Assembly: GCF_901687125.1 (NCBI RefSeq)
Contig: NZ_CABFJY010000047.1
Location: 1-64,000 of the forward strand
Length of the DNA: 64,000 nucleotides
Source: Actinobacillus vicugnae
GTDB taxonomy: Bacteria > Pseudomonadota > Gammaproteobacteria > Enterobacterales > Pasteurellaceae
Direction of reading: 5' to 3'
The stretch's first letter is position 1. Every line of letters starts with the position of its first letter. The position numbers were made by a program, and so were the translations under genes. Under the pieces are notes generated by a model that worked only from the letters and a program-made list of their open reading frames with translations, was not told the DNA's origin and did no database searches. Below are positions 1 to 10,996 of the stretch, one piece after another.

Positions 1-140
1 AAAACAAAAAAAACCCCGCCTGCCCAAAAAAATAATACCCCCCCCCCCAACCTTAAAACTCCCCCCCCCCCCCCCCCCCCCACAACAAAAAAAAAAAAAC
101 CCACCCCCCCCCAACCCCCGGGGGGGGGGGGCATTAAAAA
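1..140. other. Low-complexity homopolymer stretch, probably a sequence-end artefact
   Basis: This stretch is made almost entirely of runs of A, C and G, including C runs of more than 20 and a G run of about 11, with hardly any T. Nothing else in the window resembles it, and it sits at the very edge. It reads like low-quality contig-end sequence rather than biology. From about 141 to 240 the sequence becomes ordinary AT-rich intergenic DNA. Confidence 0.6.
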
Positions 141-240
141 ATCAATATAACAATTAATATTTCTAATTCAAAATCAAGTTAATATAAATTTATTTTTAAA
201 CCTAATTTAAATTAAAAATAATTAGACTCATCTCTCTTTA

Positions 241-1173
241 TTACAACCATTGGTATAAAGCAATAATGACAGGCATTGTAAATACACAAAGTAGTGTTGT
301 TACCCCATAAATCGCACTTGCCTTTTTCGCATCTTGTTTATACACCACTGCTATTTGAGTGACAGTTGCCGCTGACGGGCTAGTGGTTGCTAAAAAGCTA
401 ATCATAGCAATTGTTGCTCCATTCTCTGATACCCAAGTACCAAAATCGAATATTTTAACAATCACCAATAAAATCAAGGGAATAAAAATTAAGCGCAAAA
501 AAGCAACCAAATAAATGCGTTTATCCGCCATAATTTCTTTTACAGGAATGGAAGCAATCAGCATACCTGCTACTAACATTGCCATTGGGCCGATCATATT
601 GCCTAGCCATGCTAATGTGCCTGAAATCACAGTTGGTAGCTGAATTTGTAGCAAAAACAGCAACATGCCAATCATAATCGCAATAATATTGACATTGGTA
701 AAAATGGTTTTTAGAGAAACTTTTCCCTTGCCACACAATAACGTCCGTAGGTGTGACCAAAATAGGAAATTCTGCACAACCATAAAACCCGTGGCATAAA
801 TCACCCACTCATTACCGAACAACGAAGCTACTAACGGAATGATTAAATTGCCCGAATTGGAATAAATTGCCGTTGCGTGTTCTAAATTAGAGAGTTTAAA
901 GAGAGATGCTAAGATTTTACCAATTATAATCAACAAACCACTTAGCAAAACCGCCATACCAAACGAAAGATATAAACCATGTAAAATGGCATCCGAGTAC
1001 TCAATTTGAAAAGCACTAATTAGCATTGAAGGGCTAATAATATAAAGCCCAATAACCGAAATCGGATAGCTTTGTTCTGAAGTGAGTAATCTGAGTTTTA
1101 CCAACAAATAGCCCAACATCACAATAATGGTAAGTTGGGTAATTTTTTCTGCTAATAGTAAGGCAAGATCCAT
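241..1173 (-). CDS. AEC-family (auxin efflux carrier type) permease
   Basis: A 310-residue, very hydrophobic protein with about ten predicted membrane segments and the AEC-family features: an N-terminal helix pair, a basic loop near residue 150 and a C-terminal half with a TSPSAA-type stretch before the last helices. AEC proteins are secondary carriers of organic acids such as malate or malonate in bacteria; the substrate cannot be read from sequence. Its ATG directly follows the TAA of fdhD (TAAATG, no gap), so the two are almost certainly co-transcribed and translationally coupled. A second AEC permease lies at 28086-29063. Export or import of formate or a related acid would suit the setting, but that is inference only. 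Confidence 0.85.
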   Translation of the reverse strand: MDLALLLAEKITQLTIIVMLGYLLVKLRLLTSEQSYPISVIGLYIISPSMLISAFQIEYSDAILHGLYLSFGMAVLLSGLLIIIGKILASLFKLSNLEHATAIYSNSGNLIIPLVASLFGNEWVIYATGFMVVQNFLFWSHLRTLLCGKGKVSLKTIFTNVNIIAIMIGMLLFLLQIQLPTVISGTLAWLGNMIGPMAMLVAGMLIASIPVKEIMADKRIYLVAFLRLIFIPLILLVIVKIFDFGTWVSENGATIAMISFLATTSPSAATVTQIAVVYKQDAKKASAIYGVTTLLCVFTMPVIIALYQWL

Positions 1174-1980
1174 TTATCTGCCCTCAAATAATAAACGTTG
1201 AGCACCTGAATACACCGTTGCTTTGCCCTTACGGGTAAATGCCGTTAGCGTAAAGTTGTGTTCTTGAGCAATTTCAACTGCTAAAGCGGTAGTGGCAGAA
1301 ATGGCACAGAGCATTTCGATGCCAACAGCTAAACATTTTTGCACCATTTCAAAACTAGCACGGCTCGTTACAAATACAAAACCGATTGGCTCACCAGCTT
1401 TTGCATACCAACCGATTAATTTATCCAAAGCAACGTGCCTGCCAACATCCTCTCGAATAGCAAGCAATTTACCTTCTGGCGAAAAAAAGGCTGCTGCATG
1501 GCTTGCGCCCGTTAATTGTGCTAATTGTTGTGCCTGTTCCAACTGCACTAAACAATCATCAAAAATGAATGGATTTACTGCCTGCAAGCGGTCATTTTTT
1601 TGTAAAAATTTGCAACTTTGGTTTACTTGCTCTAACTGCTCAACCCCGCAAATTCCACAACCTGTTCTACCCGTCATAGAACGGCGTTTTTCTTTTAATG
1701 CCACAAATTGGCGGGTCGCAATTTCCATTTGTATTTCAATGCCATTACATTGTTCAATCACATCTAGCCCATACAATTCTTGCTTATGGGTTAGAATGCC
1801 TTCTGCGAGTGAAAAGCCTAATGCAAAATCTTCAAGATCTTGCGAAGTAGCCATCATCACTGCGTGCGAAATTCCGTTATAAACCAAGGCAATAGGCTCT
1901 TCGCAAATTAAATTCTCTTGTACTTCACTTGTAAAATTTTGTTGTAATTTGACCGCTTGTTTTTCTATTGTGATATTCAT
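1174..1980 (-). CDS. fdhD: Formate dehydrogenase accessory sulfurtransferase FdhD
   Basis: 268 residues, the usual FdhD length. FdhD passes sulfur from the cysteine desulfurase IscS to the bis-MGD cofactor of formate dehydrogenases, without which they are inactive. The family's mobile loop is visible: TGRTGCGICG, with the CxxC pair at Cys108 and Cys111. The C-terminal half carries the conserved EDVGRHVALDK stretch and a later TSRASFEMV segment. The gene is divergent from fdnGHI, its obvious client, across a region of about 400 bp, and is followed without gap by an AEC permease. Assignment is firm. Confidence 0.97.
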   Translation of the reverse strand: MNITIEKQAVKLQQNFTSEVQENLICEEPIALVYNGISHAVMMATSQDLEDFALGFSLAEGILTHKQELYGLDVIEQCNGIEIQMEIATRQFVALKEKRRSMTGRTGCGICGVEQLEQVNQSCKFLQKNDRLQAVNPFIFDDCLVQLEQAQQLAQLTGASHAAAFFSPEGKLLAIREDVGRHVALDKLIGWYAKAGEPIGFVFVTSRASFEMVQKCLAVGIEMLCAISATTALAVEIAQEHNFTLTAFTRKGKATVYSGAQRLLFEGR

Positions 1981-2378
1981 CGTTTATCCCAAAAATACCT
2001 TCCAGTAAAGGTTTTTATTTTACAATTTTTTCCTAAATCTCCATATAGCCATTTTTAAACCAAAACCAAAGCTTAAATCTAAATCACTCTCATTTAATAA
2101 CAAATTTCTAACATTTTTATACTTTTTGCTGATTTTTTATACCGCACTTGTTAAAAAAATGTGAAAAAACTCTTTATTGGATATTTTAAACTCACTAGAA
2201 TGTGTTAATTATTTAAGCTATATCAAATTAAGTACAAATAATGTCTGTTTTACTTACGATTGGGTATAGATTATTAGCTATAAAGGTCAATAATAACCTT
2301 TACTTTAAGCGCTATACGCAATTAGAGTTTTAGTTATTTACATTAATAATCATTAATGTTTTATTTTGAGGAGTGATT
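1981..2378. promoter_or_regulatory. Divergent control region between fdhD and fdnG
   Basis: About 400 bp with no gene, strongly AT-rich, separating fdhD (leftward) from fdnG (rightward). It must hold both promoters. An H. influenzae-type uptake core (ACCGCACTT) lies at 2141-2149. An inverted AGGT...ACCT pair flanks the sequence around 2285-2300. I looked for a consensus FNR site (TTGAT-N4-ATCAA) and for a clear -35/-10 pair and found neither convincingly. The ribosome-binding site of fdnG (GAGGAG) is at 2368-2373. Confidence 0.5.
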
Positions 2379-5300
2379 ATGCAGGTCTCTAGACGTAAGT
2401 TCTTTAAGATCTGTGCAGGTGGTATGGCGGGAACTTCTGCGGCAATGTTGGGTTTTGCACCAGCAACCGCATTAGCAGCGCCACGCGAGTATAAGCTTTT
2501 AAGAGCAAAAGAAACTCGTCAAACTTGCACGTATTGTGCTGTTGGCTGTGGTATGTTGATGTATAGCCTTGGCGACGGTGCAATGAATGCACGTGGTAAA
2601 TTATTCCACGTTGAGGGTGATCCAGATCACCCAGTAAGCCGTGGCGCACTTTGTCCTAAAGGCGCAGGTGTTTTAGACTATGTAAATAGTCCAAACCGTT
2701 TACAATATCCAGAATATCGTGCACCAGGTTCCGATAAATGGGAACGAATTTCTTGGCACGATGCAATTCATAAAATTGCGAAACTTCTAAAAGAAGACCG
2801 TGATGCGAATTTCCAAGCAACCAACAAAGCTGGCACACCAGTAAACCGTTGGCTCACCACAGGTATGCTTTGTGCTTCTGCCGCAAGTAATGAAACCTGT
2901 TATCTCACTCACAAGTGGGGACGTTCTCTTGGGATGCTTTATTTAGACAACCAAGCGAGTACCTGACACGGACCAACGGTAGCAAGTCTTGCTCCAACAT
3001 TTGGTCGCGGTGCCATGACAAATCACTGGGTTGATATTAAAAATGCGGACGTTGTGGTCGTAATGGGCGGTAATGCTGCTGAAGCGCACCCTGTTGGTTT
3101 CCGCTGGGCAATCGAAGCGAAAAAACAAAACGGCGCGAAGTTAATGGTGGTTGATCCACGTTTTAACCGTACTGCAGCCGTGGCGGATTTCTATACTCCA
3201 ATTCGTTCGGGTACGGATATTGCTATGCTATTAGGCGTAATCCGTTATTTATTAGCGAACAATAAAATTCAACACGAGTACGTTAAACACTATACCAACG
3301 CAAGTTTCTTAGTAAACGAAGGCTTTAATTTCGAAGACGGTTTATTCTCGGGCTACAATGCAACAACTCGTCAATACGATAAATCAACGTGGTCTTATCA
3401 ACTTGATGAAAATGGTCAGCCAAAACGTGATTTAACCTATCAAGATCCACGTTGTGTCATTAACCTATTAAAAGCGCATGTTGAACGCTATACACCAGAG
3501 ATGGTGGAACGTATCTGTGGTACTAAGCAAAAAGACTTCTTAGAATTTGCAGAAACGATTGCATCCACTTCAACACCAGAGCGTACAACAACTTTCTTAT
3601 ATGCTTTAGGTTGGACACAGCATTCAGTAGGTACACAAAATATTCGTTCAATGGCGATGATTCAGCTATTACTCGGTAATATTGGCATGGCAGGTGGCGG
3701 TGTAAACGCATTGCGTGGTCACTCAAACGTACAAGGTGCTACGGATATGGGCTTGTTCCCGTCAATGCTAACAGGTTATATGCCACTTCCAACTGAAAAT
3801 GATACTTCACTTGAAGCATTTTTAAACCGCATTACACCGAAAACAACGGCTGAAGGTCAGGTAAACTATTGGCAAAATACACCTAAATTCCTTGTCAGCT
3901 TACTGAAATCGTTCTATGGCGATAAAGCAACCGCTGAAAATGAATATGGTTTCCATAACTTACCAAAACAGTTACCGAAAAAACTCGATCCAATGCAGTA
4001 CATTGATATGATGGTGGAAGGTAAAGTAAATGGTTATATCTGCCAAGGTTATAACCCGATTGCTTCTTACCCTGATTCAAACAAAGTACGCAAAGGTTTA
4101 AGCAATCTAAAATTCCTTGTGATTTTAGACCCACTTGCAACAGATACGTCTAACTTCTGGCAAAACCACGGTGAAATAAATGACGTAAATCCTGCGGATA
4201 TTCAGACTGAAGTATTCCGTTTACCAACAATCTGTTTTGCAGAAGAAGATGGCTCGATCGCTAACTCTGGCCGTTGGCTACAATGGCACTGGAAAGCGGC
4301 AGAACCACCAAAAGAAGCAAAACCAGACGTGGATATTCTTTCAGAAATTCGTGAAGTGATGCTAGAAATGTACCACCATGAGGGCGGTAAATCGATTGAC
4401 ACGATTGAAGCAATGGCTTGGGATTATGCAAACCCAGCTGAACCAAAATCGGATGAGTTGGCGAAAGAAATTAACGGCTATGCACTAGAAGACATTGTAG
4501 ATCCAACAAGCGGTCAAATTTTAGTGAAAAAAGGCGAATTACTTTCTTCATTTGCCCAACTTCGTAATGACGGTACAACCTCATCTGGTAACTGGATTTA
4601 CACAGGTCAATGGACGCCGAAAGGCAACCAAATGGCAAACCGTGATAACTCAGACCCATCGGGCTTAGGTAATACACTTGGTTGGGCATTTGCGTGGCCT
4701 GCTAACCGCCGTATTGTTTATAACCGTGCAAGTGCAGATCTTTCAGGTAAACCTTGGAACCCGAAACGCCAATTAGTGAAATGGAATGGTAAAAACTGGA
4801 ACTATATTGACGTTGCTGACTTCGGTACTGCACCGCCAAATAGTAAGGTAATGCCATTTATTATGCAGCAAGAAGGCGTTAGCCGTTTATTCGCTTTAGA
4901 TAAATTGGCTGATGGCCCATTCCCTGAGCATTACGAACCAATCGAAAGCCCAATTGGTACTAACCCACTTCATCCAAATGTAGTGCAAAACCCTGTGGCT
5001 CGAATTTTGGAAAATGATAAAGCAAGCTTTGGTACAGCGGATGAATTCCCGTATGTAGGCACAACTTATCGTTTAACAGAGCACTTCCATTTCTGGACTA
5101 AGCAAGCCATGTTAAATGTGATTGCTCAGCCTGAACCATTTGTAGAAATTGGCGAAGCGCTAGCGGCAGAAAAAGGCATTGTAAATGGTGATACCGTTAA
5201 AGTAAGTTCAAAACGTGGCTTTATTAAAGCGAAAGCGGTAGTTACCAAACGTGTTCGTGCGGTACAAGTTGATGGCAAAACCATTCATACCATTGGTATT

Positions 5301-5444
5301 CCAATTCATGGTGGTTTCGCAACTGTTGGTAAGAAAGGTTATTTAGCGAATAGCCTAACAGGTCGAGTAGGTGATGCAAATACGCAAACACCTGAATATA
5401 AAACGTTCCTTGTGAACATCGAGAAAGTTGTGGAGGTGGCATAA
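2379..5444 (+). CDS. fdnG: Formate dehydrogenase-N alpha subunit, selenocysteine-containing
   Basis: Catalytic subunit of periplasmic respiratory formate dehydrogenase, oxidising formate to CO2 and feeding electrons to quinone through FdnH and FdnI. It is read through an in-frame TGA at 2964-2966, giving 1021 residues with selenocysteine at 196, the same position as in E. coli FdnG. The start at ATG 2379 is chosen over an upstream GTG because GAGGAG precedes it by 5 nt. A twin-arginine signal (SRRKFFK, residues 4-10) precedes a hydrophobic stretch ending near ALAA. The [4Fe-4S] cysteines are Cys50, Cys53, Cys57 and Cys92. After the Sec comes HGPTVASL, the family's active-site context. It overlaps fdnH by one base (TAATG). 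The gene could equally be called fdoG or fdxG. Confidence 0.97.
2978..2995 (+). promoter_or_regulatory. SECIS element of fdnG
   Basis: Eleven bases after the TGA codon (2964-2966) the mRNA can fold into a short hairpin: GG (2978-2979) pairs with CC (2994-2995), U2980 is bulged, AGCA (2981-2984) pairs with UGCU (2990-2993), and the loop is AGUCU (2985-2989). A bulged U and a G-U in the apical loop are the features SelB recognises in bacterial SECIS hairpins. The hairpin lies wholly inside coding sequence. Confidence 0.85.
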
Positions 5445-6346
5445 TGTCAACAGTTCAAGACCAAAACATTATTAAAATCTCTGCGACCTCATTTGTTACT
5501 CCGCCACCACAAGCACGTACTGGTAGTGTGGTCGAGGTAGCAAAACTGATCGACGTTTCAACTTGTATCGGTTGTAAAGCGTGCCAAGTAGGTTGTTCTG
5601 AATGGAACGACCTACGTACTGCACCACAAGAATGCGTAGGCGTTTACGATAATCCAATTGATCTCAATGCTGAACAATGGACCGTGATGAAGTTCAACGA
5701 AGTGGAAGAAAACGACCGCTTAGAATGGCTTATTCGTAAAGATGGCTGTATGCACTGTGCAGAACCTGGCTGTTTAAAAGCTTGCCCTGCACCAGGTGCT
5801 ATCATTCAATACGCTAACGGTATTGTGGATTTCCAATCGGATAAATGTATCGGTTGTGGTTATTGTATTGCAGGCTGTCCATTCAATATTCCTCGAATGA
5901 ACGATAAAGACAACCGTGTGTACAAATGCACCTTATGTGTTGATCGAGTCAATGTCGGACAAGAACCTGCCTGCGTGAAAACCTGCCCAACAGGTGCAAT
6001 TCGCTTTGGTTCTAAAGAGGAAATGCTTCACTACGGTGAACAACGTGTGAAAGAGCTACAAAGTCGTGGCTATGCTAATGCAGGCGTTTATAACCCTGAA
6101 GGTGTGGGAGGCACACATGTAATGTATGTCCTTCACCATGCAGATAAGCCAGAGCTTTATTCTGGCTTACCAAAAGACCCAGGCATTGATCCAACCATCA
6201 CACTTTGGAAAGATGTGCTAAAACCCGTTGCAGCAATCGCAATGGGTGGTTTAGCGTTAGCCGAAGTAGCACATTATGTAACCGTTGGTCCTAACATTGA
6301 AGAAGATGTAGAAGATCATCATGAGGAAGGAGATAAACATGAGTAA
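5444..6346 (+). CDS. fdnH: Formate dehydrogenase-N beta subunit, iron-sulfur protein
   Basis: 300 residues. It wires electrons from FdnG to the cytochrome b subunit. Four ferredoxin-like cysteine groups are visible in order: [37 protein letters not shown], and CTLC...CVKTCP, binding four [4Fe-4S] clusters. A single C-terminal membrane helix (around residues 255-275) anchors it from the periplasmic side, followed by an acidic and His-rich tail. Its start overlaps the fdnG stop by one base, and its end overlaps fdnI by 8 bases, so the three subunits are made in step. Confidence 0.96.
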   Translation: MSTVQDQNIIKISATSFVTPPPQARTGSVVEVAKLIDVSTCIGCKACQVGCSEWNDLRTAPQECVGVYDNPIDLNAEQWTVMKFNEVEENDRLEWLIRKDGCMHCAEPGCLKACPAPGAIIQYANGIVDFQSDKCIGCGYCIAGCPFNIPRMNDKDNRVYKCTLCVDRVNVGQEPACVKTCPTGAIRFGSKEEMLHYGEQRVKELQSRGYANAGVYNPEGVGGTHVMYVLHHADKPELYSGLPKDPGIDPTITLWKDVLKPVAAIAMGGLALAEVAHYVTVGPNIEEDVEDHHEEGDKHE

Positions 6347-7010
6347 GAAATTTGAAATCACGAACGATACCAAAATCGTTCGTCATAAACCGCTTGCTCG
6401 TGTAAGCCATTGGTTCCTTGTTATTTCTTTCTTTTTAACCATGTTTACAGGAGTTGCTTTCTTTTTTCCTGATTTCTCATGGTTACACGAGATTCTTGGT
6501 ACACCACAACTAGCACGAGCAATTCATCCATTTACTGGCTTGGTCATGTTTACTGCATTTATTATTATGGCGTTAATTTATTGGCACCATAATATTCCAG
6601 AAAAGAATGATATTCGCTGGGCAAAAGGTATTGTTGAAGTATTAAAAGGTAATGAACATGCCGTTGCATATAACGGCAAATACAATCTAGGGCAAAAAAT
6701 GTTGTTCTGGACGCTGATTTTAGCAATGTTCACCCTATTAATTACAGGTATTATTATGTGGAGAAAATATTTCTCTGCAAACTTCTCAATCCAAACCTTA
6801 CGTATTGCAATCTTGCTCCACTCTGCAAGTGCGTTTGCGTTATTTACAGGTATCCTCGTCCATATGTATATGGCGTTTTGGGTGAAAGGCTCAATTACGG
6901 GGATGGTTGAAGGTTGGGTAACTGTTCGCTGGGCAAAAAAACACCATCCTAAATGGTTTAAAGAAGAAGTATTACCTGAGCTTGAACAAGAAGCTAACAA
7001 AAAATCTTAA
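6339..7010 (+). CDS. fdnI: Formate dehydrogenase-N gamma subunit, cytochrome b556
   Basis: 223 residues from ATG 6339, chosen because AAGGAG lies six bases upstream; an earlier in-frame ATG at 6321 lacks a site. Four membrane helices are visible (around [52 protein letters not shown]), with the histidines that ligate the two hemes b in this family near the helix ends. The protein anchors FdnGH and reduces menaquinone on the cytoplasmic side. It is the last gene of the operon before a strong hairpin. Confidence 0.95.
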   Translation: MSKKFEITNDTKIVRHKPLARVSHWFLVISFFLTMFTGVAFFFPDFSWLHEILGTPQLARAIHPFTGLVMFTAFIIMALIYWHHNIPEKNDIRWAKGIVEVLKGNEHAVAYNGKYNLGQKMLFWTLILAMFTLLITGIIMWRKYFSANFSIQTLRIAILLHSASAFALFTGILVHMYMAFWVKGSITGMVEGWVTVRWAKKHHPKWFKEEVLPELEQEANKKS

Positions 7011-7018
7011 TCCAATAA

Positions 7019-7050
7019 AAAGTGCGGTAAAATGCCGCACTTTATTTTTT
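7019..7050 (+). terminator. Terminator after fdnGHI, built from an uptake-signal pair
   Basis: AAAGTGCGG (7019-7027) pairs with CCGCACTTT (7035-7043) over a TAAAATG loop, followed by ATTTTTT. The stem is an inverted pair of H. influenzae-type uptake cores. Confidence 0.9.
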
Positions 7051-7110
7051 AAGGCTTGCTAAATGTCTTTGTAAAGGGCGTTTAGCAAGATTTAACCAGA
7101 GAAAAATACT

Positions 7111-8031
7111 ATGAGCATCCGAATTTTACCTGAAACAGAAATTAAACAAGTGGCAAGTTCATTCCAACATCCACCGCTATTATTTGCAAATCCCAAGAAT
7201 CTTTATTTTCGTCGCGCAAAACGTTTAAGAGAATTGGCAGAAAATAATCCCTTTGGTGATTATTTAGAATTTGCGGCTAACCTTTCTGAAGTTCAGCTAG
7301 ATCTATTAGAAAGCCACCCAATTGCAAATTACTCTGAAAAATTAACCGCTTGTGTGCAAACCACAAATGGTCAAAAACCATTGAATGCTAAAACATTCCA
7401 ACGTAGTAGTGAATGGCGTGATTTATTACTTGCACTGCTTGAAAAATTTAAACCTTATGCTAACGATACCATGTTGGCAACCATCGAATTACTCGAAAAA
7501 TCTTCTAGCTCTGAATTAGAAACCTTCGCTGATGATCTGCTTAATGAACGTTTTGAAACGGTCGGGGCAGACAAAGCGGTATTTTTATGGGCGGCGTTAT
7601 CGCTGTATTGGACACAACTGGCGCAACAATTACCACGTCATACCCAAACAGAAGTCGGTGAACGTCATACTTGTCCTGTATGCGATTCAGCACCTGTCGC
7701 AAGCGTAGTGCATTTTGGTGACACTCAGGGGCTTCGTTATTTACATTGTGCGCTGTGTGAAAGTGAATGGAATATGACTCGTTCACAATGTTCTGTTTGT
7801 GATCAAAGCGGTAAATTAGATTATTGGAGTATTGATAGCGTCGATGCAGCAGTAAAAGCTGAAAGTTGCGGTGATTGTGAAAGCTATTTAAAAGTACTGT
7901 ACCAAGAAAAAGATCCGCACGTAGAGCCTGTTGCTGATGATTTAGCAACACTTGTACTTGATGCGGAAATGGAACAAAAAGGGCTTGCACGTAGCGGATT
8001 AAACCCATTCTTATTCCAAGTTGAAGCCTAA
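7111..8031 (+). CDS. fdhE: Formate dehydrogenase formation protein FdhE
   Basis: 306 residues, typical FdhE length. FdhE binds respiratory formate dehydrogenase catalytic subunits in the cytoplasm and is needed for their maturation. The C-terminal part has the family's metal-binding CxxC pairs: CPVC, CALC, CSVC and CGDC, in rubredoxin-like spacing. It lies 100 bp after fdnI behind a terminator, so it probably has its own promoter or is reached by readthrough. Confidence 0.95.
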   Translation: MSIRILPETEIKQVASSFQHPPLLFANPKNLYFRRAKRLRELAENNPFGDYLEFAANLSEVQLDLLESHPIANYSEKLTACVQTTNGQKPLNAKTFQRSSEWRDLLLALLEKFKPYANDTMLATIELLEKSSSSELETFADDLLNERFETVGADKAVFLWAALSLYWTQLAQQLPRHTQTEVGERHTCPVCDSAPVASVVHFGDTQGLRYLHCALCESEWNMTRSQCSVCDQSGKLDYWSIDSVDAAVKAESCGDCESYLKVLYQEKDPHVEPVADDLATLVLDAEMEQKGLARSGLNPFLFQVEA

Positions 8032-8046
8032 TCTCTAATTTGCAAA

Positions 8047-8075
8047 AAAGCGGTCGAATTTGACCGCTTTTTTGC
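8047..8075 (+). terminator. Terminator after fdhE (uptake-signal pair)
   Basis: AAAGCGGTC (8047-8055) pairs with GACCGCTTT (8062-8070) over a GAATTT loop, followed by TTT. The pair is of the AAGCGGTC uptake type. Confidence 0.85.
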
Positions 8076-8202
8076 ATTTTCAATCCCCATATTTTGCGTT
8101 TCATCATTATTTTAAAAAATTAATTAATTCCTTATTGCTATTTTGACCATTTTTAGGTATATCTACCCTTAATTAAATTTATGCAATACATAGGAAAAAA
8201 TT

Positions 8203-10842
8203 ATGAATCAGCCATACTCTGCTATGCGTAACAACATCCATATGCTCGGTGATTTTTTAGGTGAAACAATCCGTGAAGCCCAAGGGAACGATATTTTAGA
8301 GTTGATTGAAAGCATTCGAGTCCTTTCAAAAAACTCGCGTGCTGGTGATGAAAAAGCGCGTGAACAATTGCTTGATAAACTTGCGAATATCTCAACTGAA
8401 AATGTCCTGCCCGTAGCTCGTGCATTCAGCCAATTTCTAAACCTCACTAATATTGCAGAACAATATCAAACCATTTCTCGTCATCATCAAGATGAATCTT
8501 TAGGTAATCGCTCGCTCAGCGCTTTATTTGCTCGCTTAAAAGCATTAAACACCCCTGTTGAAACTGTGATTCAAACGGTAGAAAAATTATTAGTCGAATT
8601 AGTACTTACTGCACACCCAACGGAAGTAACACGTCGTTCATTAGTTCACAAACACGTTGAAATCAACAAATGTTTAGGGCAATTAGAACACGATGATTTA
8701 ACTGAGGAAGAGCAAACCAAACACAAACGCCGTTTAATGCAACTGATTGCGCTTGCATGGCACACCAATGAAATCCGTGCTGCACGTCCTACCCCTGTTG
8801 ATGAAGCCAAATGGGGCATGGCGATTATTGAAAACAGCTTATGGAAAGCAGTACCTGATTTCTGTCGTGAATTAAATTTCCAGTTAGAAAAACATTTTGG
8901 TGTGCAGCATGATGTCGCGCTTTCACCTGTGCGCTTTTCTTCTTGGATGGGTGGAGACCGTGACGGTAACCCTTTTGTTACCGCAGCAGTAACCCGCAAA
9001 GTATTATGGATGAACCGTTGGAAAGCAGCGGAATTATTCCTAAACGATGTGAGTGATTTAGCTGAAGAGCTTTCAATTGTTCAGTGCACCGATGCATTTA
9101 GAGCAAAATATGGTGATCATATTGAGCCTTATCGTGCGGTAGTAAAAAGCTTGCGTACTAAGTTACAAAAAACCTTAGCCTATTTTGGTGAGCTCATTGA
9201 AGGCAAACCAATTACGATTGATACAAACGAAATTATCACCCATGATAACGATTTATGGGAACCGCTTTATGATTGTTATCAGTCGTTACAAGCGTGCGGT
9301 ATGCGCATTATCGCAAATGGAGGGTTACTCGACTGCCTACGCCGTATTCGCTGTTTTGGTTTAGGCTTATCTCGCTTAGATATTCGCCAAGAAAGCACCC
9401 GCCACGAAATGGCGATTTCTGAAATTACTCGCTATATCGGTTTGGGCGATTATGCGCAATGGACAGAGGACGATAAACAAGCATTCTTAGTGCGTGAATT
9501 AAGCTCTCGTCGCCCACTTGTACCAACTAGCTGGACGCCAAGCCCAGAAACACAAGAAATTTTAGAGACTTGCCGAGTGGTTGCAGAGCAACCAGAAGGC
9601 ACGATTTCTACTTATGTGATTTCTATGGCGCGCGAAGCATCCGATGTATTAGCAGTACATTTATTATTAAAAGAAGCAGGTTGCCAATACACAGTACCTG
9701 TTGCACCATTATTTGAAACCTTAGATGACTTAGATCACAGTGAAAAAGTGATGACCGATTTATTCAATATCGGTTGGTATCGTGGCGTGATCAATAATTA
9801 TCAAATGGTGATGATCGGCTATTCGGACTCAGCTAAAGATGCGGGTATGCTAGCCGCAAGTTGGGCGCAATACCGTTCACAAGAAGCATTAGTGAATTTA
9901 GCGGAAAAATATAATATCGAATTAGTGCTATTCCACGGTCGTGGCGGTACGGTTGGTCGTGGTGGTGCACCAGCACACGCTGCACTACTATCACAACCGC
10001 CTCGCTCATTAAAATCAGGTTTGCGCGTAACCGAACAAGGTGAAATGATTCGCTTTAAACTCGGCTTACCTGCAGTTGCAGTAGAAACGTTAAATTTGTA
10101 TGCAAGCGCTATTTTAGAAGCAAATCTATTACCACCACCAGAGCCAAAACAAACATGGCGTAATATTATGGATAAAGGTTCAGATATTTCTTGTGAAATT
10201 TATCGTAACGTGGTGCGTGGCGAACCTGATTTTGTACCATATTTCCGTAGTGCAACACCAGAACAAGAACTTTCAAAATTACCACTCGGCTCTCGCCCTG
10301 CTAAACGTAACCCAAGCGGTGGTGTAGAAAGTTTACGTGCTATCCCTTGGATTTTCGCTTGGATGCAAAACCGCTTAATGCTACCAGCATGGCTTGGTGC
10401 AGGCGCTGCTCTTCGTCAATTAATCGAACAAGGCGATGAAGTAACCTTAAAAGAAATGTGTAAGGAATGGCCGTTTTTCTCAACCCGTATCGGAATGTTA
10501 GAAATGGTGTTCTCAAAAGCCGATTTATGGCTTGCGGAACATTATGATCAACGTTTAGTTGCAAAAGAATTACACAATTTAGGGAAATCACTACGTACGC
10601 AATTAGCAGAGGATATCAAAACGGTATTAACACTGGCGCACGATGGTCAGCTAATGGCAGACTTACCTTGGATTGCCGAATCCATTGCATTACGCAATGT
10701 TTATACCGACCCATTAAATCTGTTACAGGTTGAGCTATTACAACGTTTACGTAACCAAGGCGAAACACCTGATCCAGCCTTAGAACAAGCACTGATGATC
10801 ACGATTACAGGTATCGCTGCAGGTATGCGTAATACAGGCTAA
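8203..10842 (+). CDS. ppc: Phosphoenolpyruvate carboxylase
   Basis: 879 residues (E. coli enzyme 883). It carboxylates PEP to oxaloacetate, replenishing the TCA cycle or feeding the reductive branch in fermenting Pasteurellaceae. The catalytic histidine stands in [12 protein letters not shown] (His138); a second signature, [12 protein letters not shown], lies near residue 580, and the C-terminus ends in the conserved MRNTG. It stands alone between two uptake-signal terminators. Confidence 0.97.
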   Translation: MNQPYSAMRNNIHMLGDFLGETIREAQGNDILELIESIRVLSKNSRAGDEKAREQLLDKLANISTENVLPVARAFSQFLNLTNIAEQYQTISRHHQDESLGNRSLSALFARLKALNTPVETVIQTVEKLLVELVLTAHPTEVTRRSLVHKHVEINKCLGQLEHDDLTEEEQTKHKRRLMQLIALAWHTNEIRAARPTPVDEAKWGMAIIENSLWKAVPDFCRELNFQLEKHFGVQHDVALSPVRFSSWMGGDRDGNPFVTAAVTRKVLWMNRWKAAELFLNDVSDLAEELSIVQCTDAFRAKYGDHIEPYRAVVKSLRTKLQKTLAYFGELIEGKPITIDTNEIITHDNDLWEPLYDCYQSLQACGMRIIANGGLLDCLRRIRCFGLGLSRLDIRQESTRHEMAISEITRYIGLGDYAQWTEDDKQAFLVRELSSRRPLVPTSWTPSPETQEILETCRVVAEQPEGTISTYVISMAREASDVLAVHLLLKEAGCQYTVPVAPLFETLDDLDHSEKVMTDLFNIGWYRGVINNYQMVMIGYSDSAKDAGMLAASWAQYRSQEALVNLAEKYNIELVLFHGRGGTVGRGGAPAHAALLSQPPRSLKSGLRVTEQGEMIRFKLGLPAVAVETLNLYASAILEANLLPPPEPKQTWRNIMDKGSDISCEIYRNVVRGEPDFVPYFRSATPEQELSKLPLGSRPAKRNPSGGVESLRAIPWIFAWMQNRLMLPAWLGAGAALRQLIEQGDEVTLKEMCKEWPFFSTRIGMLEMVFSKADLWLAEHYDQRLVAKELHNLGKSLRTQLAEDIKTVLTLAHDGQLMADLPWIAESIALRNVYTDPLNLLQVELLQRLRNQGETPDPALEQALMITITGIAAGMRNTG

Positions 10843-10864
10843 TTTTAATTGCAAAAAATTCGCT

Positions 10865-10906
10865 AAAAATGACCGCTTGTTTAGCCAAACAAGCGGTCAT
10901 TTTTTA
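10865..10906 (+). terminator. Terminator after ppc (uptake-signal pair)
   Basis: A long perfect stem: AAAAATGACCGCTTGTTT (10865-10882), loop AGCC, then its complement to 10904 with T-rich sequence following. The stem contains two opposed ACAAGCGGTCA uptake cores. Confidence 0.92.
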
Positions 10907-10996
10907 CATTTATTTTACACATTTGCAGAAGCTTGCTATATCCATATTAAAATTTATGTTATCATTGCAAATTGTTTCTACACGATTTTTATTTAT

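Noticed and set aside
1292..1882. A 196-codon open frame on the plus strand
   Set aside because: Antisense to fdhD, whose protein is clearly conserved; composition is typical of a mirror frame.
2964..2966. TGA in fdnG as a nonsense mutation or gene boundary
   Set aside because: The reading frame continues with conserved FdnG sequence, the position equals Sec196 of E. coli, and a SECIS-like hairpin follows.
7541..8107. A 188-codon open frame on the minus strand
   Set aside because: Antisense to fdhE and running through its terminator; no plausible product.
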